DNA of 64,000 bases, from NCBI RefSeq assembly GCF_014280875.1, contig NZ_JACLAL010000004.1, forward strand, positions 310,001-374,000. Direction: 5' to 3'. A model generated the notes under the pieces. That model had not been told where the DNA came from, made no database searches, and saw only the letters and a list, made by a program, of their open reading frames with translations. The position numbers were made by a program, and so were the translations under genes. Source of the DNA: Paenirhizobium daejeonense. Lineage in GTDB: Bacteria; Pseudomonadota; Alphaproteobacteria; Rhizobiales; Rhizobiaceae. Positions 47,744-57,125 of this stretch are shown here, in pieces (positions within the stretch are counted from its first letter, which is position 1; each line of letters starts with the position of its first letter).

Positions 47744-48646
47744 ATGGAACCCTGGATACTGATCACCATCGCCGCCGCCTTCCTGCAGAACCTGCGGTCG
47801 GCGCTTCAAAAGCACCTGCAGACGTCGCTTGGCACCCGAGGCGCGAGCTTCGTCCGTTTCGGCTATGGCTTTCCGATTGCCGTCCTCTATGTGATCGGCC
47901 TGCATTTCATCGGCGGTTACGAACTGCCGATGCCCAATCCGGTTTTCGCCTTCTGGGCCGTCATCGGTGGGCTTGCCCAGATCTTTGCGACCATGCTGCT
48001 GGTGCACCTGTTCTCGCTGCGCAATTTCGCGGTCGGCACGGCCTATTCGAAGACTGAGCCGGTGCAGGCGGCGATCTTCGGCTTTCTGCTGCTCGGTGAG
48101 CGCATCACGACCGGTGCGGTCGGCGCCATCGTCGTGGGCGTGGCTGGCGTGATGATGATCTCGGTCGCGCGCATGCCGTTGACGCTTGCCAACCTGCTGA
48201 AGGCGCTTACGGGCCGCACGGCATTGATCGGCATCGCCTCCGGGGCGGTTTTCGGTATATCCGCGGTGGCCTATCGTTCCGCGTCCCTGTCGCTCGGGGC
48301 CTCAAACCCCGTTGTCGCGGCAGCCGTCACGCTTGCCTGCGTCACCACCTTCCAGACAGTATTCATGCTTGTCTGGATGTTCGTTCAGGACAGGCGAGAA
48401 ATCGTCGATGTCATCAGGTCCTGGCGCTCATCCTCGCTCGTCGGTCTCGCCGGTGTCCTTGGGTCAGCATGCTGGTTCACGGCGATGACGCTGCAGCAGG
48501 TAGCCTATGTCCGTGCGCTCGGGCAGATAGAATTGGTCTTCACCTTTATCGCCTCGTTCTTCCTGTTTCATGAGCGGGTAAACCGCATGGAAGTGGCCGG
48601 CTGCCTTCTGATTGTGACGGGTATTCTTCTCTTGCTGCTCGGTTGA
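47744..48646 (+). CDS. EamA/DMT-superfamily transporter
   Basis: The 300-residue inner-membrane protein has ten predicted hydrophobic segments arranged as two five-helix EamA repeats, with the typical inner motif FGFLLLGERITTGAVGAIVVG (about residues 105-130) and its counterpart FFLFHERVNRMEVAGCLLIVTG near the end. The substrate is unknown; the family exports amino acids and small metabolites. It is divergent from the pyrimidine 5'-nucleotidase gene, with 103 bases between. Its Shine-Dalgarno is weak. Confidence 0.88.
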   Translation: MEPWILITIAAAFLQNLRSALQKHLQTSLGTRGASFVRFGYGFPIAVLYVIGLHFIGGYELPMPNPVFAFWAVIGGLAQIFATMLLVHLFSLRNFAVGTAYSKTEPVQAAIFGFLLLGERITTGAVGAIVVGVAGVMMISVARMPLTLANLLKALTGRTALIGIASGAVFGISAVAYRSASLSLGASNPVVAAAVTLACVTTFQTVFMLVWMFVQDRREIVDVIRSWRSSSLVGLAGVLGSACWFTAMTLQQVAYVRALGQIELVFTFIASFFLFHERVNRMEVAGCLLIVTGILLLLLG

Positions 48647-48728
48647 TCGCAGGTCGACCATGCCGCGTATCCTGGTTGTTGTCGAGGCAGCCAGCCGCTA
48701 GACTGCGAGTGTCGGGGAGGACGGAGTG

Positions 48729-49262
48729 ATGGGACGCAAGGTCTATTGCGAATGGTTCGACAGTCCGGTCGGCGATCTCGCCGCCATCGCTGACGACACC
48801 GCATTGCTGGCGTTGCAATTCCGGGAACGGACTTCGCCCGATGCAGACGAGGCCGATATCCGGCAGCAGATGAATGCGGATGCGGTTCTTCCCGGCAACG
48901 CGCTGACCCGGACGATTGGCAGCGAGCTTGAAACCTTCTTCGCCGGCCGCGCCTTCGAATTCACCGTGCCGCTCGCGCCTGCCGGAAGCGAATTCGAACA
49001 GAAGGTCTGGGCGGAATTGCTGAGGGTGCCGCTCGGCGAAACCTGTTCCTACGGCGATATCGCACGAAATGTCGGCGGCATGGAGACGGTTCGGGCTGTC
49101 GGCAAGGCGAACGGCGCAAATCCCATCGCCATCATCATCCCCTGCCACCGCTGTATCGGTTCGGACGGGTCGCTCACCGGCTATGGTGGCGGGCTATGGC
49201 GCAAGAAATGGCTCCTGCGCCACGAAGGCAAGATGCGCCCGGTCGGCCTCTTCGCTTTGTGA
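48729..49262 (+). CDS. ogt: Methylated-DNA--[protein]-cysteine S-methyltransferase
   Basis: The 177-residue suicide repair protein takes alkyl groups from O6-alkylguanine or O4-alkylthymine. The active-site motif is IIPCHRCIGSDGSLTGYGGG (acceptor Cys in PCHR), and the DNA-binding part has EFEQKVWAELLRVPLGET. Here CI follows PCHR, giving a second Cys 3 residues after the acceptor, where Val is more common. The ATG at 48729 has GGAGG about 8 bases upstream; the GTG at 48726 is an alternative adding one residue. It converges on argB with two palindromic elements between. Confidence 0.9.
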   Translation: MGRKVYCEWFDSPVGDLAAIADDTALLALQFRERTSPDADEADIRQQMNADAVLPGNALTRTIGSELETFFAGRAFEFTVPLAPAGSEFEQKVWAELLRVPLGETCSYGDIARNVGGMETVRAVGKANGANPIAIIIPCHRCIGSDGSLTGYGGGLWRKKWLLRHEGKMRPVGLFAL

Positions 49263-49277
49263 CCAAGCGAACTCAAC

Positions 49278-49317
49278 AGAGCATTTCCGGCGAAAACGGG
49301 CTCGCCTTCAATGCTCT
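49278..49317. repeat. Palindromic intergenic element 1
   Basis: AGAGCATT (49278-49285) and AATGCTCT (49310-49317) form perfect 8-base inverted ends around 24 bases that include CGGCGAAAACGGG. It lies 15 bases after the ogt stop. It resembles short palindromic intergenic repeats scattered through Rhizobiaceae genomes; membership of a named family is from memory and unverified. Confidence 0.6.
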
Positions 49318-49331
49318 CTCTTTGTTTTCAT

Positions 49332-49375
49332 GCAATTCCGGACGCGAAACCGGTTCCCCACTTTCGCTGGAATTG
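49332..49375. repeat. Palindromic intergenic element 2
   Basis: GCAATTCC (49332-49339) pairs with GGAATTGC (49368-49375). With small bulges CGCGAAA also pairs with TTTCGC, giving a nearly continuous stem around a CCGGTTCCCCA loop. It lies 14 bases after element 1 and just before the end of argB. It may also act as a terminator for the two converging genes. Confidence 0.6.
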
Positions 49376-49382
49376 CTTCGGT

Positions 49383-50270
49383 TCAGGGAACCAGAAGCGT
49401 GCCGGCGCCGTGCTCGGTGAAGATCTCCAGCAGCACGGAATGGGCGGTCTTGCCGTTCAGGATGACAACACCCTGAACGCCGGCATGTATGGCGTCGATG
49501 CAAGTTTCGACCTTCGGGATCATGCCGCCGGAAATCGTGCCGTCCTTGATCAGGGCGCGGGCTTCTGAAACTGAGAGTTCCTTGATCAGTTCCCCCTGCT
49601 TGTTCAGCACGCCCGGCACGTCGGTAAGGAACAGCAGGCGGTCGGCGCGCAGCGCGCCCGCAATGGCGCCGGCGAAGGTGTCGGCGTTGATGTTGTAGGT
49701 GTGGCCGTCACGGCCGGGCGCGACCGGCGCGATGACCGGGATCATTTCTGATTTTGCCAGAAGGTCGAGCAGCGTGCGGTCGACTTCCACAACCTCGCCG
49801 ACGAAACCGAGGTCGAGAACGCGCTCGATGTTCGAATCAGGGTCGATCACGGTCTTCCTGGCCTTTTCGGCGAAGACCATGTTGCCGTCTTTGCCGCACA
49901 GGCCGATCGCCCATTCGCCAGTCTGGTTGATCAGCGCGACGATTTCCTTGTTGATCGAGCCGGCGAGCACCATTTCGACGATTTCGACGGTCTTCTCGTC
50001 GGTGACACGCAGGCCGCCTTCGAACTTCGATTCGATGCCCATCTTGGTCAGCATGGCGCCGATCTGCGGGCCACCGCCATGGACGACGATCGGGTTGACG
50101 CCCGACTGCTTGAGCAGCGCGATATCGGCTGCAAACGCCTTGCCCAGCTCGGCATTGCCCATGGCGTGGCCGCCATATTTCACGACGATGGTCTTGTTTT
50201 CATAGCGCTGCATGAAGGGCAGGGCCTGGGCCAGAAGTTGCGCCTGGATTTCGCTATCGGAAGCCGTCAT
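49383..50270 (-). CDS. argB: Acetylglutamate kinase
   Basis: ArgB phosphorylates N-acetylglutamate in arginine synthesis and is usually the arginine-sensitive step in organisms with the cyclic pathway. The 295-residue protein shows [11 protein letters not shown] near residue 29, [12 protein letters not shown] near residue 63, and a C-terminal nucleotide site with [13 protein letters not shown]. The N-terminal helix (about residues 1-22) is of the kind that forms hexamers and carries arginine feedback. GAGG precedes the ATG by about 8 bases. It is separated from engB by an anti-sigma-like gene on the other strand. Confidence 0.96.
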   Translation of the reverse strand: MTASDSEIQAQLLAQALPFMQRYENKTIVVKYGGHAMGNAELGKAFAADIALLKQSGVNPIVVHGGGPQIGAMLTKMGIESKFEGGLRVTDEKTVEIVEMVLAGSINKEIVALINQTGEWAIGLCGKDGNMVFAEKARKTVIDPDSNIERVLDLGFVGEVVEVDRTLLDLLAKSEMIPVIAPVAPGRDGHTYNINADTFAGAIAGALRADRLLFLTDVPGVLNKQGELIKELSVSEARALIKDGTISGGMIPKVETCIDAIHAGVQGVVILNGKTAHSVLLEIFTEHGAGTLLVP

Positions 50271-50603
50271 GGAATACCCTCGTCGTTGGATCGCGGCCTT
50301 TTAGCGCAAGATCGATCCTGATGGAATAATCGGTCGCCAATATATGAGGTTCATGACAGCCGCTTGCGGCATGGCCTTGGCCAGCCTCCAGGCTGGTGAA
50401 ACATCCTTCGATTGCCGTGAAACAAAAGCGGATTGACACTCTTATATAAGCGATAGATCCTGTTGGTTGTGTACGCGGGGAGGCGTGCCGATGAGGAGGA
50501 GTTCTCACATCAGGGTTCGGCGGAACGGCGTGCCGCTCCGAACGGATTGGTGTGCGTTCGTGGCTGCTTTGCGGCCTGTTGATCGTGGGGGAGGAGTGCA
50601 TGC
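50271..50603. other. Intergenic region upstream of argB and the anti-sigma-like gene
   Basis: No gene is seen in these 333 bases between divergent starts. On the plus strand TTGACA at 50433-50438 is a perfect -35, with TAGATC at 50454-50459 (15-base spacing) as a weak -10; the overlapping TATAAG is too close. Otherwise it holds no repeat or sigma gene. Confidence 0.45.
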
Positions 50604-51323
50604 ATGACGATACCGCATCAGAGCAAGGGTAATCGTTCGCGAGACGAGGTTCTCGCAGGTGAATATGTGCTCGGGGCGCTCGGCACCGAGGACAGGCTGA
50701 AGGTGCAGGAGAGGATGCGCAACGATCATCCGTTTGCAGCCATCGTTCGCCGTTGGGAAGACAATCTGCTGCAATTCAGTGACGACTACGGCAGCGAAGT
50801 ACCGCCGGAGATGTTGTTCACCAGGATGGATGGCCGGCCGTGGAAACCACGTCGGCGCCGATCCCTGGGCATGGTGCTTGCTTTCTGGAATTCGCTGGCT
50901 GTCTGGCGCGGCATCGGGCTCGCCGCGCTTGGCACGCTTTCGCTTTATCTCTGTCTAGAGGCCGGCGCGGATATGCGCCCGGGTTCAGAGCAATCCCTCA
51001 TTGCCGGGTCCTCGGTCCGCAATGGTGCGATTCGCCTTGTGGCCCATTATGACGGCGGCTCGGGACGATTGCAGGTAACGCCCGCGGTTGCCGGTGGCGG
51101 CAAGGAAAAATCGTTGCAGATCTGGATGGTCAAGGGAACCAGTGAACCGCATTCTCTTGGCGTTCTGCCGCAGACGGGCGAAAACGAGGTCATTGTGCCG
51201 CCGGAACTGCGAAGCCGCCTGGCCGACGGAGCGACCCTTGCCCTGACGGTCGAACCCCTGGGAGGGGTTTCGCCCGGCGCGGCGCGAGGCCCCATGATTG
51301 CTCTGGGACCTGCGAATCCCTGA
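50604..51323 (+). CDS. Anti-sigma-K factor RskA-like membrane protein
   Basis: The 239-residue protein looks like an RskA-family anti-sigma factor. The cytoplasmic N-terminal anti-sigma domain has AGEYVLGALGTEDRLKVQERM and IVRRWEDNL. One membrane segment follows (about residues 97-116), then a periplasmic domain with LQIWMVKGTSEPHSLGVLP. Such proteins hold an ECF sigma factor inactive at the membrane. The sigma gene normally adjacent upstream is missing here, so the partner must be elsewhere. GAGGAG lies 7 bases before the ATG. It is on the opposite strand to argB and engB, between them. Confidence 0.75.
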   Translation: MTIPHQSKGNRSRDEVLAGEYVLGALGTEDRLKVQERMRNDHPFAAIVRRWEDNLLQFSDDYGSEVPPEMLFTRMDGRPWKPRRRRSLGMVLAFWNSLAVWRGIGLAALGTLSLYLCLEAGADMRPGSEQSLIAGSSVRNGAIRLVAHYDGGSGRLQVTPAVAGGGKEKSLQIWMVKGTSEPHSLGVLPQTGENEVIVPPELRSRLADGATLALTVEPLGGVSPGAARGPMIALGPANP

Positions 51324-51344
51324 ACCTTAAGGCGGACCTCGACC

Positions 51345-51995
51345 TTAGCTGACGGTCTCGACGATTGCCGCGCGCAACTCGTCGAGACCGTGGCCCTTCT
51401 CGGATGACGTTGCGAGGACAAATGGGTAGGCGGCGGGCCGCTTTCGGATCTTTTCCAGTGTTTCCGCGACGAGCCGCGGCACGCCGGCTTCCTTGATCTT
51501 GTCGGTCTTGGTCAGCACGATCTGGTAGGAGACGGCGGCCTTGTCGAGCAGGTCGAGAACTTCCTCGTCATTCTTCTTGAGGCCGTGGCGGGCATCGATC
51601 AGCACGTAGACGCGCTTGAGCGTCGCACGACCGCGCAGATAATCGAAGACAAGCTTGGTCCATGCATCCACCTGCTCTTTCGGAGCCTGGGCATAGCCAT
51701 AGCCGGGCATGTCGACCAGAGCCATCGGTGGTAGATCGCCCGCCTCGCCGGAATAACCGTCCGGAACAAAGTAGTTGAGTTCCTGGGTGCGGCCCGGCGT
51801 ATTCGACGTGCGGGCGAGGCCCTTCTTACCCGTCAGCGCATTGATCAGCGACGACTTGCCGACATTCGAACGGCCGGCGAAGGCGACCTCGAACGGTCCT
51901 TCCGGCGGCAGGAATTTCATGGAAGGCACGCCGCGGATGAAGATCCACGGGCGACCGAACAGGGGCTGTTCGCCGGCTGGCATTTTGGATGTCAT
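51345..51995 (-). CDS. engB: Ribosome biogenesis GTPase EngB (YihA/YsxC)
   Basis: The 216-residue GTPase acts in large-subunit assembly. All G motifs are visible: G1 [15 protein letters not shown] near residue 40, G2 around [10 protein letters not shown]3 DMPGYGYA near residue 95, G4 LTKTDK near residue 161, and G5 ATSSEKGHG near residue 195. The ATG at 51995 has GGAGAGG about 8 bases upstream. The frame stays open far upstream inside yidC, but that extension is rejected. It lies downstream of yidC on the same strand, with an intrinsic terminator in the gap. Confidence 0.95.
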   Translation of the reverse strand: MTSKMPAGEQPLFGRPWIFIRGVPSMKFLPPEGPFEVAFAGRSNVGKSSLINALTGKKGLARTSNTPGRTQELNYFVPDGYSGEAGDLPPMALVDMPGYGYAQAPKEQVDAWTKLVFDYLRGRATLKRVYVLIDARHGLKKNDEEVLDLLDKAAVSYQIVLTKTDKIKEAGVPRLVAETLEKIRKRPAAYPFVLATSSEKGHGLDELRAAIVETVS

Positions 51996-52052
51996 GGGCG
52001 TTGCCTCTCCTGATGCGTTGATCGGACCGTATACCCGCAAGGGGCTCATAAA

Positions 52053-52079
52053 AAAAGCCCCGGGGAAACCGGGGCTTTT
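52053..52079 (-). terminator. Intrinsic terminator after yidC
   Basis: AAAAGCCCCGG (52053-52063) pairs perfectly with CCGGGGCTTTT (52069-52079) around a 5-base loop; on the minus strand it is followed by TTT then ATGAG. It sits 6 bases after the yidC stop and 58 bases before the engB start, so engB needs read-through or its own promoter. Confidence 0.85.
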
Positions 52080-52084
52080 CTGTC

Positions 52085-53893
52085 TTACTTGGTCTCGGCC
52101 GGTTTTCGTTTGAACAGGCCCTTGAGATTGTCGAAAAGTTCGACCTTGACGCCATGGCGCTTCATGATGATCGCCTGCTGCAGGATCGAAAGTGTGTTGT
52201 TCCAAGCCCAGTAGATGACCAAACCTGCTGGGAAGGTGCCGAGCATGAAGGTGAAGATCAGCGGCATCCAGTTGAACAGCATCGCCTGCGTCGGGTCCGG
52301 CGGCGTCGGGTTCATGCGCATCTGCAGGAACATCGTGATGCCCATGATGATCGGCCAGACGCCGAGATGCAGGAACGTCGGGGCCTCGAACGGCAAGAGG
52401 CCGAACAGGTTGACGAAGGTCGTCGGATCGGGAGCCGAAAGGTCCTGAATCCAGCCGAAGAACGGTGCGTGACGCATCTCGATGGTGACGTAGATCACTT
52501 TGTAGAGCGAGAAAAACACCGGGATCTGCAGGAGGACGGGCCAGCAGCCCGCCACCGGATTGATCTTCTCGGTACGATAAAGTTCCATCATCGCCTGCTG
52601 CAGGCCCATCTTGTCGTCGCCGAACTTGGCCTTCAGCTCTTCCATCTTCGGCTGCATGCGCTTCATGTTGGCCATGGAAGCATACTGCTTGCTGGCAAGC
52701 GGGAAGAAGAGAAGCTTGACCACAATGGTGGTCAGCAGGATCGCGATGCCGAAATTGCCGACGTGGCGATAGAAGAAGTCCATCAGCTTGAACATCGGCT
52801 TGGTGATGAAATAGAACCAGCCCCAGTCGATCATCAGGTCGAAATGCGGGATGGACAGGGTCTGCTTGTAGCTGTCGACGACCGGAACTTCCTTCGCACC
52901 GGCGAAAAGCAGCTGCTTCACGCTGGCGTTCTGGCCCGGAGCCACGGAAACGGCCGAGTTCTTGTAGTCGGCCTGGAAGCGCGGCTGTCCATCGGTGAAG
53001 TGCGAGAAGCGGGAATCGTAGCTCAGCGTCTGCTGTGGAACGAGTGCGGTCGCCCAGTATTTGTCGGTGATGCCGAGCCAACCGCCGGTTGCCGCCGCGT
53101 TGCTGACGGCTTCTTTCTCGATGCTCGAGTATTTATCTTCGGTCAGGCCGTTATCTGCGCCGATGACCCCGAGGAAACCTTCATGCAGAACATAGACGGA
53201 AGGCGTCGAGGGTTTGTTGTAGCGGGTGATGCGACCATACGGCGCTACGCTGGCGGTTGCGGTGCCTGCATTGCTGATCGTGTCCTCGACGGTGAACATA
53301 TAATGTTCGTCGACAGAGATCTTGCGCAGGAAGGTCAGGCCGGCCTCGTTCGTGAAGGAAAGGGTGACCGGGGTCGACTGCGTGAGCTTGTCGCCCTCGG
53401 CCAGCGTCCAGACGGTCGCCGGTCCTGGAGCGGCACCTGCGCCTTCGCCGGCGATGTAGCCGAGTTCGGCGAAGTAGCCGTCCTTGGTGTCAGCCGGGTT
53501 GAAGAGGGTGATGATCGGGCTCGTCGGGTCGACGGTCTCGCGATATTCCTTGAGCTTCAGGTCATCAAACCGGGCGCCGGCAAGGTTGATCGAACCGGAA
53601 AGGGCGGGCGTGTCGATGACGACGCGGGCCGACTTGGCAAGGGCGGCATCACGGTCGACGCCGCTGGCCGCGGTTGCCGTGGTGCCCGGAAGCGTGCCGT
53701 TGACCGCACCGGGCGTGGAGGCGGCGGCGTTCTGGTCTGCGGCGGGGGCGGTCTTGGCCTGCTCCTCGATCCGGGCCTGCTCGGCCTTCCGCTGCGCCTC
53801 GATCCTCGGATTCATGATGAAGAACTGCCATCCGAAGACGATCAGCACGGACAGAGCAATCGCGATGATGTAATTGCGGTTGTTTTGCATCAT
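52085..53893 (-). CDS. yidC: Membrane protein insertase YidC
   Basis: YidC inserts and folds inner-membrane proteins, alone or with SecYEG. The 602-residue protein has an N-terminal membrane anchor (residues about 5-22), a long Ala/Pro-rich linker, a large periplasmic beta-supersandwich domain (about 65-345), and the conserved five-segment core (about 355-585). The hydrophilic-groove Arg is in the region after [16 protein letters not shown]. The C-terminus is basic. Its start overlaps the rnpA stop (ATGA), so the two are translationally coupled. Confidence 0.97.
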   Translation of the reverse strand: MMQNNRNYIIAIALSVLIVFGWQFFIMNPRIEAQRKAEQARIEEQAKTAPAADQNAAASTPGAVNGTLPGTTATAASGVDRDAALAKSARVVIDTPALSGSINLAGARFDDLKLKEYRETVDPTSPIITLFNPADTKDGYFAELGYIAGEGAGAAPGPATVWTLAEGDKLTQSTPVTLSFTNEAGLTFLRKISVDEHYMFTVEDTISNAGTATASVAPYGRITRYNKPSTPSVYVLHEGFLGVIGADNGLTEDKYSSIEKEAVSNAAATGGWLGITDKYWATALVPQQTLSYDSRFSHFTDGQPRFQADYKNSAVSVAPGQNASVKQLLFAGAKEVPVVDSYKQTLSIPHFDLMIDWGWFYFITKPMFKLMDFFYRHVGNFGIAILLTTIVVKLLFFPLASKQYASMANMKRMQPKMEELKAKFGDDKMGLQQAMMELYRTEKINPVAGCWPVLLQIPVFFSLYKVIYVTIEMRHAPFFGWIQDLSAPDPTTFVNLFGLLPFEAPTFLHLGVWPIIMGITMFLQMRMNPTPPDPTQAMLFNWMPLIFTFMLGTFPAGLVIYWAWNNTLSILQQAIIMKRHGVKVELFDNLKGLFKRKPAETK

Positions 53894-54279
53894 TCTTTCC
53901 TGGAACCGGTCGCGGGGGACCGAGTGTTTCTTGGTCTGGCCTTGATCCTCTCGGCCAATTGCGCGGCAAGCTGCTGGAAGGGAGCGTCGAGAACGTCCCT
54001 CCGGGCGACAACCACATAGTCGTGTCCGGGCTGCATTGCAAACGCTGCGTTCAACCGCACGGCCTCCTTGAGGCGGCGGCGCATGCGATTCCGCTCGACG
54101 GCGTTTCCATGTTTCTTGGTGACGGTGAATCCGACGCGAGCGGGGGCGTCGGGTTCGTTGCGGTCCAGGACCTCGAGCAGAAATAGTCTGCCCTTGCGTT
54201 TATCACCCGCGCGAACCGCAAGGAACTGCGGCCGGCTCTTCAGCCGCCCGACAGCAATCTTGTCTTTGGGAGCAGTCAT
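53890..54279 (-). CDS. rnpA: Ribonuclease P protein component
   Basis: RnpA is the protein subunit of RNase P, which removes 5' leaders from pre-tRNAs. The 129-residue basic protein has RFLFLLE-type strands and the RNA-binding signature [13 protein letters not shown] near residue 65, preceded by [12 protein letters not shown]. It ends with a Pro/Ser/Arg-rich tail. It is 32 bases after rpmH and overlaps yidC by 4 bases, in the classic rpmH-rnpA-yidC order. No signal peptide or membrane segment is present. Confidence 0.95.
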   Translation of the reverse strand: MTAPKDKIAVGRLKSRPQFLAVRAGDKRKGRLFLLEVLDRNEPDAPARVGFTVTKKHGNAVERNRMRRRLKEAVRLNAAFAMQPGHDYVVVARRDVLDAPFQQLAAQLAERIKARPRNTRSPATGSRKE

Positions 54280-54311
54280 TTGCCCGGCTCTCTCAACGGG
54301 CCAGCCCGGCC

Positions 54312-54446
54312 TTAGGCCGAGAGACGCTTGCGACCGCGGGCGCGGCGAGCTGCGATGACCTTTCGGCCGCCGGTGGTGGCGATACGTGCACGGAAGCCGT
54401 GACGGCGCTTGCGGACAAGCTTGGACGGTTGGTAGGTACGCTTCAT
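54312..54446 (-). CDS. rpmH: 50S ribosomal protein L34
   Basis: The 44-residue, highly basic protein begins [18 protein letters not shown] and ends [11 protein letters not shown], a full-length L34. It is the first gene of the rpmH-rnpA-yidC operon. A near-consensus promoter lies at 54561-54589, giving a leader of about 100 bases. The sequence is read from the minus strand, with ATG at 54446 and stop TAA at 54312-54314. Confidence 0.97.
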   Translation of the reverse strand: MKRTYQPSKLVRKRRHGFRARIATTGGRKVIAARRARGRKRLSA

Positions 54447-54560
54447 TTATTTAATACCGCGGTGTGCGGCCCTTCTTGGGTTTGCATTGCTGCAAGAGCG
54501 TTGGATTGAGCGCACGGCAGACACCCGTCGGTGCGGGCAGGTCGGGCCGAACGTGCGCGG

Positions 54561-54589
54561 CTTATAGGTGCGAACGGCGACAGAGTCAA
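54561..54589 (-). promoter_or_regulatory. Housekeeping promoter of the rpmH operon
   Basis: On the minus strand TTGACT (54584-54589) and TATAAG (54561-54566) are separated by exactly 17 bases. This is a near-consensus sigma-70/RpoD promoter, 115 bases upstream of the rpmH ATG, fitting a strongly expressed ribosomal protein gene. Confidence 0.8.
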
Positions 54590-54890
54590 TTCCGGCGCCT
54601 GAAACCCGCGCATTTCCCGCCTTTGCCAGAAATTGCAATCATCCGTTAACTTTTCGGGCTGAGCTGGACGAAGCTGAAAATCTTGATTTTGGTCAATACT
54701 TGCCCGGAATTGCCGGAACGATGAATGAAACGTCGGCCTTGATACCTTATTTGACATGAAGTGATTGCCGGGGCGGTCCGAAACTGGAAATTCTCCTGCC
54801 GCAACAGTTCGTTAACGAGCGTCTTCTACTTTAGTAAAATTGTAGGGGTCTTCTTCGACGCCCTCGTGAGGTAACCAGGGAGACGGGTTC
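54590..54890 (+). other. Intergenic region upstream of the 4HB chemoreceptor gene
   Basis: No gene is seen in these roughly 300 bases. The segment is AT-richer than its surroundings (TTCGTTAACGAGCG, ACTTTAGTAAAATTGTAG) and should hold the chemoreceptor promoter. I could not assign -35/-10 elements with confidence. Confidence 0.4.
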
Positions 54891-56918
54891 GTGAAGATTA
54901 GTGGCAAGGTTTATTCGTTAGTTGGTATTCTGGGACTTTCAGCCATCGTGATCGCTGCGATGGGCATGTTCGTGACCATTCAGTACGGCGCGAAGTCCTA
55001 TGAACTCAATACCGTATCGGACCGCGCCTATCTCGGCGAGCGTCTGAACCGCATGGTCACTGCCGTTGTAATGGAGGCACGCGGCATCTATGCGGCGCCA
55101 AACAGCGAAAAGGCTGCATCCTTCGCGAAGGGCTTGCTGAAGAATCTCGATGAAATGGACAAGGTACTTGCCGATTGGCAGCCGATGGTGCCTCCGGCGC
55201 AGAAGGCCACCTTCGATGCGATGGTTGCCCGCGCGAAGGAATTTCGTTCCTTCCGTGCGGAAACTGCCCGCCTTGGCACGGATGTCTCGCCGGTGGCGGC
55301 TAACGAACAGGGTAACAATGAGGCGAACCGCGCCAACCGAAAGGCTTTCCAGGCGGAGATCGATGCCGTGGTTGACGCCGACAAAGCCGAGCTTCATGCT
55401 CTGAGCGGTTCGCTTGCGTCCTTCCAGCAACTGATGCTCATTCTGATTTCGGGCGTCACAGTCGTTGCCGTTGCCGTAGGCTCCGGATTCGGCATCCATA
55501 TCGGCGTCAATCATCTGAGCCGTCCGATCCGCAATGTCACCGCTGCCATGAAGAGGGTGGCCGACGGCGACTTCTCCACCGATGTGCCCTATAGCGGCCG
55601 TTCCGATGAGATCGGCGAGATGGCCGAGGCCGTCGAGGTGTTCAAGCAGAACGGCCTTGCCGTGCAGCGGCTGAATGCTCAGGAAGCCGCCATGCGGGCG
55701 AAGAGCGACGACCTGCAGTCGAGCATGTCCGTCGTGGTTGCCTCGGCTGCAGCCGGCGATTTCGGCAAGCGCATCGAGAAGGACTACCAGGACGCGAACC
55801 TCAACCAGTTCGCGGCCAATATCAACGATTTGCTTTCGTCGGTCGATACGGGTGTTTCCGAAACCCGCCGGGTTATTGCCAGCCTTTCGTCGGGCGATTT
55901 GACCCAGTCGATGCGCGGCGAGTTCCGCGGCGCCTTCGCCGAACTCAAGACCAACGTCAACAATACCTTCGATCGCCTGCGCCAGACAATGATGGAGGTG
56001 CGGACCAAGACGGATACGATCAACGGCAGCACGGACGAGTTGACCACCGCCACCAACGACCTTGCCAAGCGCACCGAGCAGCAGGCGGCTGCACTGGAGG
56101 AGACGTCGGCCGCGCTCGACCAGATCACCGTCGTTGTCCGCGGTTCCAGCGAGCGTGCCCAGGAAGCAAGCCGTATGGTTAGCGAAGCGAAGGAAAGTGC
56201 TGCCCAGTCCGCCGTCGTCGTCAGCAGTGCGGTCGAGGCAATGGGCCGCATCGAACAGGCCTCGCGCGAAATCAGCCAGATCATCAACGTGATCGACGAG
56301 ATCGCCTTCCAGACCAACCTCCTGGCTCTGAACGCCGGTGTCGAGGCTGCCCGTGCGGGTGAAGCCGGCAAGGGCTTTGCGGTCGTCGCGCAGGAGGTGC
56401 GCGAGCTGGCGCAGCGGTCCGCGAACGCGGCAAAGGACATCAAGGCGCTCATCACCAAGTCTGGTGAGGAAGTTGCCGGTGGCGTGTCGCTGGTCCAGCG
56501 GACAGGTGAGGCTCTCTCCGAGATCGAAACACGCGTTCTGCAGATCAACGATCATATCCATTCGATTGCATCTGCCGCCAAGGAACAGTCGACCGGCCTC
56601 GCAGAGGTTGCCACCGCCATGAACCAGATGGACCAGGTGACCCAGCAGAACGCCGCCATGGTGGAGGAGACTTCTGCCGCCACCCATAAGCTCTCCGGCG
56701 AAGCCGATAGTCTCGTGGCGCTGATCGCCCAGTTCCGCACGGGCGAGGGATATGCTCAACAGTCTGCACCGGCGGCCGTAGTCCGCGCAGCGCAGCACAA
56801 GCCGGTTCCGTCGCCCGCCCGCCAGATGGTGGGATCGGTTGCCAAAGCCTTCGGTGGCGGTCGTGCGGCGACGGCCCGGGCCGTGGTGCAGGAGACCGAG
56901 AGCTGGGAAGAGTTCTAA
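54891..56918 (+). CDS. Methyl-accepting chemotaxis protein with four-helix-bundle sensor
   Basis: The 675-residue receptor has a first membrane segment (residues about 8-30), a periplasmic helical sensor (about 32-180), and a second segment (about 184-204). A canonical HAMP domain follows, then two further HAMP-like units ([29 protein letters not shown]) before the signalling domain with tip [20 protein letters not shown]. It ends ESWEEF, an xWxxF tether for CheR/CheB. The ligand is unknown. The start is GTG at 54891, with GGGAG about 9 bases upstream. A terminator follows, and an orphan histidine kinase is next. Confidence 0.9.
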   Translation: MKISGKVYSLVGILGLSAIVIAAMGMFVTIQYGAKSYELNTVSDRAYLGERLNRMVTAVVMEARGIYAAPNSEKAASFAKGLLKNLDEMDKVLADWQPMVPPAQKATFDAMVARAKEFRSFRAETARLGTDVSPVAANEQGNNEANRANRKAFQAEIDAVVDADKAELHALSGSLASFQQLMLILISGVTVVAVAVGSGFGIHIGVNHLSRPIRNVTAAMKRVADGDFSTDVPYSGRSDEIGEMAEAVEVFKQNGLAVQRLNAQEAAMRAKSDDLQSSMSVVVASAAAGDFGKRIEKDYQDANLNQFAANINDLLSSVDTGVSETRRVIASLSSGDLTQSMRGEFRGAFAELKTNVNNTFDRLRQTMMEVRTKTDTINGSTDELTTATNDLAKRTEQQAAALEETSAALDQITVVVRGSSERAQEASRMVSEAKESAAQSAVVVSSAVEAMGRIEQASREISQIINVIDEIAFQTNLLALNAGVEAARAGEAGKGFAVVAQEVRELAQRSANAAKDIKALITKSGEEVAGGVSLVQRTGEALSEIETRVLQINDHIHSIASAAKEQSTGLAEVATAMNQMDQVTQQNAAMVEETSAATHKLSGEADSLVALIAQFRTGEGYAQQSAPAAVVRAAQHKPVPSPARQMVGSVAKAFGGGRAATARAVVQETESWEEF

Positions 56919-56950
56919 GCGACACCCGCTCGCGATCACCCGCAAGATGG

Positions 56951-56978
56951 ACCCCGGGCAATCATGCCCGGGGTTTTC
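56951..56978 (+). terminator. Intrinsic terminator after the 4HB chemoreceptor
   Basis: A 9-base stem CCCCGGGCA (56952-56960) with TGCCCGGGG (56965-56973) closes the loop ATCA and is followed by TTTTCGTTT, 33 bases after the stop codon. Confidence 0.85.
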
Positions 56979-57125
56979 GTTTGCCCGACATCAATAAGCA
57001 GTCGTCTTTCCGGGGTAGGCAATCGCGCAGTATTGGCGAAATCCCGCCCGCTCGGTTATGGTAGACATTCTGAATGAACGATATGGACCGATGCGCCGCG
57101 TGATGACGTAGCCCGGAGATCTGAG

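Noticed and set aside
50433-50450. TTGACA with TATAAG as a promoter for the anti-sigma-like gene
   Set aside because: The hexamers are only 6 bases apart, so they cannot be a -35/-10 pair. A weak TAGATC at 15-base spacing is mentioned under the intergenic entry.
51345-53081. 578-codon frame that would extend engB upstream through yidC
   Set aside because: Only the last 216 codons match EngB. The upstream part is an out-of-frame reading of yidC, with a terminator and a good start codon at 51995 between.
52154-54019. 621-codon open frame antisense to yidC/rnpA
   Set aside because: The product is charged and low in complexity and overlaps well-supported genes completely.
54939-56945. 668-codon open frame antisense to the 4HB chemoreceptor gene
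   Set aside because: It mirrors the repetitive codon pattern of the chemoreceptor. The same effect appears at 36566-37783 opposite the first globin receptor gene.
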